Source of the DNA: DATAWZ01 sp036266975
Lineage (GTDB): Bacteria > Actinomycetota > Thermoleophilia > Solirubrobacterales > Solirubrobacteraceae
Length of the DNA stretch: 28,983 nt
Assembly (NCBI GenBank): GCA_036266975.1
Contig: DATAWZ010000071.1
Span: 1-28,983, forward strand
Direction: 5' to 3'
A model generated the notes under the pieces. That model searched no databases. It was given only the letters and a program-made list of their open reading frames with translations, and was not told the origin of the DNA. Made by a program: the position numbers and the translations under genes. Below are positions 7,000 to 14,254 of this stretch, piece after piece. How positions within the stretch are numbered: the stretch's first letter is position 1; the number at the start of each line of letters is the position of its first letter.

Positions 7000-8561
7000 C
7001 CCAGACCTCGCTCCCCCGGGCCATGGCCGTCCTGTTCTCGATGCTCGCGGTGATCGCGATCGGCTACGTCGTGCTGTTCACGGGCAAGGGCGGCGGCTAC
7101 AAGGTCTACGCGATCCTGCAGGACGCCGACACGCTGGCCAACAAGAGCCAGGTCAAGATCGACGGCGTCGTCGCCGGCGAGGTCACCAACATGACGGTGA
7201 CGCCGCAGACCACGGTTCGCGTGACGATGAAGATCGATAAGAACGCGACGCCGATCGGCTCGGGCGCGACCCTCTACATCCGCCCGGTCGACCTCCTGGG
7301 CGAGCACTACGCCGATCTGGACCCGGGCAACCTCTCGGATCCGCAGCCGTCGGGGACGACGATCCCGATCTCGCGTACGCACGAGTCGGTCGAGCTCGAC
7401 GACGTGCTCAACATGCTCGACCCCACGACGCGCGGCGCCCTGCGCATCCTGCTCAACGAGGCCGGCGACGCCCTCTACGGGCGCAGCGCGGACTTCGATC
7501 AGCTGCTCGACGTCCTGCCCAGCAGCCTGGACCAGACCCAGGCGCTGGTCAACCAGATCGGCGACCAGACCCAGACGGTGGAGAACCTGATCGCCGAGGG
7601 CAACCGCGACGCGTCCACCTTCGCCAGCGGCGATGACAACATGAGCAAGCTGATCAGCCAGGTGTCCGATACGTTCGGCGTGCTCGCGGCCAAGCGCCAG
7701 CAGATCGGCGAGACGCTCGCCGATGCGCCGGGCGCCTTCGGACAGCTCACCTCGACGCTCGGTCAGCTGCGCAGCGCCGCGACCGCGCTGTCCCCCACCG
7801 CCGATGAGCTGCGCAGCACCGCGCCCTCGCTGACGAGCACCCTGAACCTGTTGCCGTCGGTCCAGTCCGCGATCAACGGCACGCTGAAGGAGGCCACCAA
7901 GGTCGCGCCGAGCCTGACCGCGCTGGGCCGCCAGGGCACGCAGCCGCTGGGTGAGCTGAATCCGACGCTGGCTCGCCTGGCCGACTTCCAGAACGTCGCC
8001 GAGCCGACCCTGAACGAGGTCTCAACGCGCGGCCTGGACGACATCCTGTGGTTCGTGCAGGACTGGTACCTGGAGACGCGTCAGCGCGACGCGATCGGCC
8101 ACTACATCTCGGTCAACTACGTGGTCCCGCTCGACCAGGTCGCGGGCGAGCTGTCGGCGTTCCTCGATGACCCCAACTCGCCGGAGTATCAGACGCGCCA
8201 GCTCTACCTGAAGAAGCTGCACGAGAAGAGCCCGTCGGTCCTGCCCAAGCTGCCGTCGCTGCCGAGCACCAAGCCGAGCACGCCGGCCAAGCCGCAGCTG
8301 CCGCAGGTCAAGGTCCCCTCGTCGGTGTCCTCGGCGGTGCAGGGGGTGACCACCGCCGTCCAGCAGACGGTGAGCACGGTGACCAAGACGGCGCAGAACC
8401 TGACCTCGGCGGTCCAGGGCGTGGTCAACGGCCTGCTGCACCCGAACACCAAGTCGACCACGTCGACGGCGAGCTCGACCTCGAGCGCGAGCAGCGGCTC
8501 CTCCTCGAACGGGAACGCCGCCGCCAACCTGCTCAACTACCTGTTCGGCGGGAAGTCGTGA
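6996..8561 (+). CDS. MCE/MlaD family protein 2, with low-complexity C-terminal tail
   Basis: A 521-aa MCE protein. TM helix at about 10-28; MCE domain about 35-115 (LANKSQVKIDGVVAGEV, VDLLGEHYADLDPG); helical region with many Gln/Asp/Ser heptads (about 140-370, e.g. QTQALVNQIGDQTQTVENL). Unlike its five neighbours it has a long C-terminal extension (about 405-521): a Pro/Lys/Ser segment (LPSLPSTKPSTPAKPQLPQV), an amphipathic stretch (VSSAVQGVTTAVQQTVSTVT) and a Ser/Thr tail ending LLNYLFGGKS. The extension may reach through the envelope or bind the cell wall; that is inference. It starts at GTG 6996 in a GTGA overlap with the previous stop. Confidence 0.93.
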   Translation: MTQTSLPRAMAVLFSMLAVIAIGYVVLFTGKGGGYKVYAILQDADTLANKSQVKIDGVVAGEVTNMTVTPQTTVRVTMKIDKNATPIGSGATLYIRPVDLLGEHYADLDPGNLSDPQPSGTTIPISRTHESVELDDVLNMLDPTTRGALRILLNEAGDALYGRSADFDQLLDVLPSSLDQTQALVNQIGDQTQTVENLIAEGNRDASTFASGDDNMSKLISQVSDTFGVLAAKRQQIGETLADAPGAFGQLTSTLGQLRSAATALSPTADELRSTAPSLTSTLNLLPSVQSAINGTLKEATKVAPSLTALGRQGTQPLGELNPTLARLADFQNVAEPTLNEVSTRGLDDILWFVQDWYLETRQRDAIGHYISVNYVVPLDQVAGELSAFLDDPNSPEYQTRQLYLKKLHEKSPSVLPKLPSLPSTKPSTPAKPQLPQVKVPSSVSSAVQGVTTAVQQTVSTVTKTAQNLTSAVQGVVNGLLHPNTKSTTSTASSTSSASSGSSSNGNAAANLLNYLFGGKS

Positions 8562-9958
8562 GGGCGCTCCGGGCCCGCGAGTCGCGCAGCGAGCTGCGTC
8601 GCGGCGCCGTCGGGCGCCAGCGCGGCCTGATCTACACGCGCACGATCGCGATCCTCGGGCTCGCCTTCCTGGCCCTGATCTTCTACATCGGCTACGAGGC
8701 GCCGAACGTCGTCCCGGGCCGCTCGTACTACAACCTCTACACCGAGATCCCGGACGCGGACAACATCGCGCCGCACTACGAGGTCCGCATCGGCGGCGAG
8801 CTGGCCGGGCAGGTGCTCAATCCGAAGATCAAGAACCACCTGGCCTACCTGCATCTGCAGCTCGCGGGCAAGTTCAAGTACCTGCGCGCGTCCACCAAGG
8901 TCGAGCTGCGCCTGCGCAGCCCGGTCGGGGTGCGCTACGTCGACCTGATCCCCGGCACCACCGGTCCCTACCTGAAGCAGAACGGCGTCCTCGGCCCCAG
9001 CTCGGAGGTCACCACGCCGGTGAACATCGACAACGTCCTGGACATCTTCGACAGCGAGACGCGCACGCGCACGCAGCAGTTCATGCAGGAGCTGGGGACG
9101 GGCCTCATGGGCCAGGGGCAGAGCGTGAATGGGTTCCTGCACCTGTCGCCGGGGTTCTTCTCGGACCTGGGCAGCGTGTCGGCCGCGATCGACGCGCGCC
9201 CGCAGGCGATGCATCAGTTCATCAGCTCCTCGCAGGCGCTCGCCGCCGCGTTCGAGCCCGTCCGCGAGACGGCCGTCAGCGGCTATCAGCCGGAGATCCA
9301 GGCGCTGCAGGTGTTCACCAACCAGGGCGGGGCCCCGGTCGAGTCGACGCTGGATCAGCTGCCGCCGACGCTCACCAACATCTCGAGCACGATGCCCTCG
9401 GTGAACCATCTGCTCGCCCAGGCCACGAGCTTCGCCGACCAGGCCCGCTCGGCGCTCGCCAACGCGCCCACCTCGCTGACGGAGGCGAACAGCCTTCTGC
9501 GCAACGCGCGCACGCCGCTGCGCAACCTCTCCACGACGCTGAGCCTCGGCCAGCAGGCCGTGCCGCCCACCCTGACCCTCCTGAAGGCCGTCCCGCCCGC
9601 GCTGCCGACGCTTGACACCGCGTTCACCGACCTGACGCCGACGCTGTCCTACCTCGATCCGCGCGCGTGCGAGATCAGCAACGGGTTCACGGGCTGGGGC
9701 GACGGCGCCGGCTGGGGCAGCGGCCAGGTCAACTTCATCCAGTTCTACATCCGGCTTGCGTCGGCGGCGGTCGCCGGGTCGACCCTGCCGGCGCCGCTCG
9801 GCGGCGACACCGCCTCCAGCACGCCGGTGAATCCGTATCCGGGACCGTGCTCGAACAACAGCAGCACCGGCAACGGCGAGGGCGGACCGCAGCGCCCGAC
9901 CGCCGAGCAGTTCTTCAAGGACGCCCCGGCGGGCTTCGGACCGGGGCAGACGCCATGA
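8558..9958 (+). CDS. MCE/MlaD family protein 3
   Basis: A 466-aa MCE protein with an Arg-rich N-terminus, a TM helix (about 28-46, TIAILGLAFLALIFYIGY) and an MCE domain (about 55-135: IPDADNIAPHYEVRIGGELA, VGVRYVDLIPG). A helical region (about 150-360) follows, rich in Ala/Ser/Gln. The Cys motif near the end (DPRACEISNGFTGWGDG) is comparable to the C-terminal Cys segment of the first MCE protein. The tail is Gly/Ser/Pro-rich. It starts at GTG 8558 within the overlap GTGA and ends in ATGA, so it is fully coupled to its neighbours. Its role is as one subunit of the lipid-conducting assembly. Confidence 0.92.
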   Translation: MRALRARESRSELRRGAVGRQRGLIYTRTIAILGLAFLALIFYIGYEAPNVVPGRSYYNLYTEIPDADNIAPHYEVRIGGELAGQVLNPKIKNHLAYLHLQLAGKFKYLRASTKVELRLRSPVGVRYVDLIPGTTGPYLKQNGVLGPSSEVTTPVNIDNVLDIFDSETRTRTQQFMQELGTGLMGQGQSVNGFLHLSPGFFSDLGSVSAAIDARPQAMHQFISSSQALAAAFEPVRETAVSGYQPEIQALQVFTNQGGAPVESTLDQLPPTLTNISSTMPSVNHLLAQATSFADQARSALANAPTSLTEANSLLRNARTPLRNLSTTLSLGQQAVPPTLTLLKAVPPALPTLDTAFTDLTPTLSYLDPRACEISNGFTGWGDGAGWGSGQVNFIQFYIRLASAAVAGSTLPAPLGGDTASSTPVNPYPGPCSNNSSTGNGEGGPQRPTAEQFFKDAPAGFGPGQTP

Positions 9959-11523
9959 GCACTCCACGCAAGAGGCGCCGCACGCTCTTCGACTACGTCC
10001 CCGGTCAGCACCGGCCCAACCGGGTGCTCGGGGGCACGGCGTTCGTCGTCGGCATCCTGATCTTCTGCTGGGTCATCTACACCAAGCCGCGCGTCCCGCT
10101 GATCTCGACGAGCGGCTTCTCGGTGCACGGCTACGTCAACAACGGCGTCAATCTCGACCCCGGCCAGACGCCGGTCGAGGTCCACGGAGTCGTCGTCGGC
10201 GTGGTCACCGGCGTCAAGAAGGCGCCGAACGGGATCAACGGCGCCGAGGTGACCTTCCAGGTCAACCACGGCACCCACGTGAGCGTGCGCGAGGATGCGA
10301 GCTTCAACGTCGAGTGGCGCACGGTCCTGGGCGGCAACGTGTTCATCGATCTGGATCCGGGGTCGGCGAGCGCGCCGCCGCTGGATAGCGCGGTGATCCC
10401 GCTCTCGCGCACGTCGACCCAGGTCGAGCTCGATCAGGTCCTCCAGCCGTTCAACGCCGCCGGCCGTAACGGGCTGCAGACGATGATCGTGCAGTTCGAC
10501 AAGGCGTTCAGCGGCAAGGCGCTGGCCGGCCTGTCCGAGAACCTGGCCCCGGCGATGAGGAACCTCGCGCCGGCGCTGCAGGCGATCCGCGGCACGCAGC
10601 CGGGAGACCTGACCAACGTGATCACCTCGACGAGCCAGGTGGCCGCCGAGGCGGCCAAGGACGAGGTCGCGCTCGGCAACCTGATCGACAACGGCGCGGT
10701 CGCCCTGGGCGTCACCGCCGCGCGCAGCGCGGACCTGGCCTCGACGGTCAACACGGCCCCCGGTGCGGAGCTGCAGACCCAGGCGACGATGTTGCGCCTG
10801 CGCACCACGCTGAGCGACCTGAACCCGCTCGCGCAGAGCCTGGTGCCGGGCGCCAGGGCGCTGCTGCCGACCGATATCGCGGCGACGCGCTCGTCGATCC
10901 TCGCGCAGCCGGTGTTCCGTGATCTGATCCCGCTCTCGCAGACGCTCAAGCCCGCCGCGCAGTCGCTCGCCGTCGTCGGCCGCAACGGCGTGCCGGCCGT
11001 CACCTCGCTGAACACGACGGTTCAGCGCGCGGCCTCGAACATCATCCCGTGGCTGCAGTCGACCGACCCCGACGACAACCTGAAGGTCTTCGAGGAGGTC
11101 GGGCCGACGGTGGCGGCGGCGAACTCGGGGCTCTCGATCGGCGACAAGGACGCGGTCCTGGCCGACTTCGGCGCCGGCGCGGGCGGCAACGCGCTTCAGA
11201 TCGGCGCGGGTGGCCCGGGTGTCGGCTCGCCGAACGGGTTCGGCGTGCGCCAGATCATGGAGGACGAGGCCAACTACGCGCTCGCCCACCCCAACGCGAC
11301 GCCGAGCGACACGATCACCGCGGTCTCGCCGTGCTCAGACTCCCAGTACCTCTCGCTGACCAAGCTCCCGGGCGGCTCGATCGCGTGTGAGCTGCTGTTC
11401 CGGACGCTGACCAGCGTTCTGTTGCATGTGCCGGTGAGCAAGATCGCCGTGCCGAACAGCACGGTTTCGGCGAGCGAGCTGCTGCCGTACCTGGGCAAGA
11501 CCCTTCAGGCGGTGATCAAGTGA
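9955..11523 (+). CDS. MCE/MlaD family protein 4
   Basis: A 522-aa MCE protein. The start is the ATG at 9955 in an ATGA overlap; the frame is open further upstream but only inside the previous gene. The N-terminus is strongly basic (STPRKRRRTLFDY). A TM helix (about 27-43) precedes the MCE domain (about 50-137, with VNLDPGQTPVEVHGVVVGVV and LGGNVFIDLDPG). The helical region (about 150-380) contains the recurring NLAPALQAI and LNPLAQSLVPGA pattern of such tubes. The C-terminus has a Gly-rich patch (GAGAGGNALQIGAGGPG) and two Cys (SPCSDSQYL and SIACELLF). Basic residues just before the TM helix fit a cytoplasmic N-terminus with the MCE domain outside. Confidence 0.92.
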   Translation: MSTPRKRRRTLFDYVPGQHRPNRVLGGTAFVVGILIFCWVIYTKPRVPLISTSGFSVHGYVNNGVNLDPGQTPVEVHGVVVGVVTGVKKAPNGINGAEVTFQVNHGTHVSVREDASFNVEWRTVLGGNVFIDLDPGSASAPPLDSAVIPLSRTSTQVELDQVLQPFNAAGRNGLQTMIVQFDKAFSGKALAGLSENLAPAMRNLAPALQAIRGTQPGDLTNVITSTSQVAAEAAKDEVALGNLIDNGAVALGVTAARSADLASTVNTAPGAELQTQATMLRLRTTLSDLNPLAQSLVPGARALLPTDIAATRSSILAQPVFRDLIPLSQTLKPAAQSLAVVGRNGVPAVTSLNTTVQRAASNIIPWLQSTDPDDNLKVFEEVGPTVAAANSGLSIGDKDAVLADFGAGAGGNALQIGAGGPGVGSPNGFGVRQIMEDEANYALAHPNATPSDTITAVSPCSDSQYLSLTKLPGGSIACELLFRTLTSVLLHVPVSKIAVPNSTVSASELLPYLGKTLQAVIK

Positions 11524-12842
11524 GCCTGGACCCACAGAACCGCGGGGATAGCAACGAGCATCGGGGGATCAACACCGATCGCCTGAAGCTGGAGATCCGT
11601 CGTGCGAGCGCTCCGTTCGTGCTGATGATCCTGCTCTGGGTCGGCGGCCTGCTGGCGCTGGCGGACATCATCGACAACCTGCATGGCGTGAAGCCGTGGA
11701 AGAGCTACACCCACTACCAGGTGGCGTTCTCCTCGGTCAAGGGCGTCGTCCCGGGTCGCGTGCCCGTCGAGGTCGCCGGTGTGAACGCGGGCGCGGTCAC
11801 GGGCAGCACGCTGGTCCACGGCCAGGCCGTCCTGACCGTGGCGCTTCAGAAGGGGTTCGGGCCGCTCTACCGCAACGCTCAGTGGCGTCTGCGGCCGGTC
11901 ACGCCGCTGGAGAACCTGTATCTGGACATCACCTCGCGCGGGACGCCGAGCGCGGGCAAGCCGCCCAAGGGCTTCGTGTTCCCGACGAGCGATACGACCA
12001 GCGAGGTGCAGGTCGGCGCGGTGCTCGATCTGTTCGATCCGGTCACCCGCCAGCGCCTGTCGGACATCCTGGATGAGCTGGGTGCGGCGCTGCCCGATCA
12101 CGGTGTCGCGCTGCGCAACTCCTTCATCGAGCTGGGCCCGTTCCTGGTCGCCGCGGATCATTTCGCCACCGGGATCAATGCCGAGCACGCCGCGCTGGCC
12201 GAGCTGGTCCACAACTTCGGGCGGATCACGCACACGCTGGCGGGCAAGGACACGCAGCTCTCGCGCTTCGTGCTGACCACCGAGCAGACCCTGACCGAGC
12301 TGGCCCACGAGGACGCGCCGTTCAACTCGACGTTGCAGGCGCTGCCGCCGCTGCTGTCGAACCTGCAGAGCTCGTTCAGCGCGTTGCAGTCGGCCGAGGG
12401 TCACATCGACCCGGCGTTGACCGCGCTGCGGCCGGTGGCCAACGCCCTGCCGAGCGGCCTGAACGGGTTGCGCCAGATCGCCAACGACTTCACGCCGGCG
12501 CTGAAGGCGCTCAAGCCGAGCGTGCGCTCGCTGGTGCCGTTCGCCTCGGCGCTCCAGCCGACGACCGGTTACCTGGAGAAGAACGTCGACGAGTTCCAGA
12601 CGACCGCCCCGCAGCTGGACCACACCACCCAGCAGCTCGTGCCGTGCGAATACATGGTCGATCACTTCCTGAACGACGTGCCGTCGATGGCCGCGTGGAA
12701 CGACTCGGTCGACGGCGACAACTACAACGCGTTCATCCGCGCCAACGTGGTCGTGAGCGCCAGCGAGGTCGATGACGTTGAGCACATCGGGGAGTCGATC
12801 GAGCCGCCCTGCTTCACTCCAGGAGGATTCACCGGGCCATGA
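11520..12842 (+). CDS. MCE/MlaD family protein 5
   Basis: A 440-aa MCE protein starting at GTG 11520 (GTGA overlap). A polar N-terminus of about 30 residues precedes the TM helix (about 32-50, PFVLMILLWVGGLLALADI). The MCE domain is about 62-140 (KGVVPGRVPVEVAGVNAGAV, LENLYLDITSRGTP). The helical part (about 150-370) includes HTLAGKDTQLSRFVLTTEQT and repeated LPPLLSNLQSSF-type helices. It ends with VPCEYMVDHFLNDVPSMAAW, another C-terminal Cys segment shared by this set, and PPCFTPGGFTGP. It couples by ATGA to the sixth gene. Confidence 0.92.
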   Translation: MSLDPQNRGDSNEHRGINTDRLKLEIRRASAPFVLMILLWVGGLLALADIIDNLHGVKPWKSYTHYQVAFSSVKGVVPGRVPVEVAGVNAGAVTGSTLVHGQAVLTVALQKGFGPLYRNAQWRLRPVTPLENLYLDITSRGTPSAGKPPKGFVFPTSDTTSEVQVGAVLDLFDPVTRQRLSDILDELGAALPDHGVALRNSFIELGPFLVAADHFATGINAEHAALAELVHNFGRITHTLAGKDTQLSRFVLTTEQTLTELAHEDAPFNSTLQALPPLLSNLQSSFSALQSAEGHIDPALTALRPVANALPSGLNGLRQIANDFTPALKALKPSVRSLVPFASALQPTTGYLEKNVDEFQTTAPQLDHTTQQLVPCEYMVDHFLNDVPSMAAWNDSVDGDNYNAFIRANVVVSASEVDDVEHIGESIEPPCFTPGGFTGP

Positions 12843-14206
12843 GGATTCGTAACCTCGGCGTCAAGAGCGCTGTCCTGCTGCTCCTGATGGGCGGCGCGCT
12901 GGTCATCCTGGCCTACTACTTCAAGACGGCCGGCGGCACGCTGCCCTTCAGCCGCAGCCCGTACGTGGTCAACGTGTACGTCCACGATCCCCAGGACCTC
13001 CTGGATCACGCGGACATCGACTCGGCGGGCGTGACCGTCGGCGAGGTCTACAACCTCGAGAACTCGGTGATCAACGGGCAGACCGTCGCGCACGCGATCC
13101 TGCACCTGGACAAGACGCTCACGCCGATCTACAAGAACGCGACCTACGAGGTCGGACAGAAGTCCCTGGTCGGCGAGAACTACCTGGAGATCAACCGGGG
13201 CACGCCCTCAGCGGGAGCGGTGCCCAACAACGGGTATCTGCCGGCCTCCGCTGACCAGGACGCGGTCGCGCTGGACACGATCCTGAACTCGCTGACGCCG
13301 AACGTGCGCAACGACATCGGCAGCGATCTGCGCCAGCTCGGCGCGAGCCTTCACGGGCAGGGCACCAACCTGAACACGCTGCTCGGCGCGCTGCAGCCGA
13401 CCGTGACGACCGGCGGTGAGGTCTTCTCGATCCTGGGGCAGCAAAAGCAACAGGTCGCGGACGTCGTGCAGCAGGTGGGCACGGTCTTCCAGGCCATCGA
13501 TAACCGCACGGCGGACCTTCAGACGCTGATCCGTGCGGCCAAGACGACGGCGCAGGCAGTGGCCGCTCGCGACACCGCGTTCGAGCAGGCCTTCCAGCAG
13601 TTCCCCTCCACCCTCGAGCAGGCGCGCACGAGCTTGAGCGACGTCTCGGGCTTCGCCACGCAGGCCTCGCCGGTCGTCGGCAACCTCTCCACGGCGATGC
13701 GCGACCTGCGTCCGCTGGTCAACGAGCTCGGCCCGACCGCGACCGACGCGCGCGGGCTGATCCGCGAGCTGCAGCCGCTGATCAACCAGGCCAACCCGCT
13801 GCTGGCGAGCCTGAACACGTTCAGCAGCGCCGCGCCCCCGACCTTCCCCGAGCTGACGAACATGATGCTCCAGCTCGATCCGGTGCTCGACTACATGAAG
13901 CCCTACTACCACGACGTGGCCGGCGCCCTGGCGACCTTCGGCTCGGGCTTCGTGAACACCAAGTACGAGACGCTCGGCCTCTGCGGATGCCCGGTCTCGC
14001 AGTACTCGCTGGCCCAGAACCCGCTGACCGGCGCCGAGAGCGCGGCCCTGAACTCGCTCGAGGCCAACGGCCTCCTCACCCAGATCCCGAACATCCAGGA
14101 CAACGGGATGAAGCCGCCGGACTCGCTGCCCACGGTCGGCGACACCAGCGCCAAGGGCCTGACCTACCCGCACGTCAACGCGGCAGCTCCCGGGTCGGCC
14201 GGATAG
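12839..14206 (+). CDS. MCE/MlaD family protein 6
   Basis: A 455-aa MCE protein, last of the coupled series. A short basic N-terminus leads to a TM helix (about 8-27, VKSAVLLLLMGGALVILAYY) and the MCE domain (about 42-122: DHADIDSAGVTVGEVYNLEN, VGENYLEINRGTP). Helices follow (about 140-340), with QQKQQVADVVQQVGTVFQAI a likely coiled coil. The C-terminal region has TLGLCGCPVSQYSLAQNP. AGGAGG lies 12 bases before the ATG at 12839, which also overlaps the previous stop (ATGA). There is no lipobox, although the last MCE protein of mycobacterial operons is often a lipoprotein. Confidence 0.92.
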   Translation: MRIRNLGVKSAVLLLLMGGALVILAYYFKTAGGTLPFSRSPYVVNVYVHDPQDLLDHADIDSAGVTVGEVYNLENSVINGQTVAHAILHLDKTLTPIYKNATYEVGQKSLVGENYLEINRGTPSAGAVPNNGYLPASADQDAVALDTILNSLTPNVRNDIGSDLRQLGASLHGQGTNLNTLLGALQPTVTTGGEVFSILGQQKQQVADVVQQVGTVFQAIDNRTADLQTLIRAAKTTAQAVAARDTAFEQAFQQFPSTLEQARTSLSDVSGFATQASPVVGNLSTAMRDLRPLVNELGPTATDARGLIRELQPLINQANPLLASLNTFSSAAPPTFPELTNMMLQLDPVLDYMKPYYHDVAGALATFGSGFVNTKYETLGLCGCPVSQYSLAQNPLTGAESAALNSLEANGLLTQIPNIQDNGMKPPDSLPTVGDTSAKGLTYPHVNAAAPGSAG

Positions 14207-14254
14207 CGGCCCGGCCCGGGCACGGGCACGGCGCGATGGTGCGATGATTTCGCG

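Noticed and set aside
8454..8515. Ser/Thr codon repeats at the end of MCE gene 2 as a DNA repeat element
   Set aside because: The codons are mixed and the pattern follows the protein's low-complexity tail; there is no true tandem DNA repeat.
9667..11523. A 618-aa reading of MCE protein 4
   Set aside because: The extension lies inside MCE gene 3 in another frame; the ATG at 9955 with an ATGA overlap matches the pattern of the whole operon.
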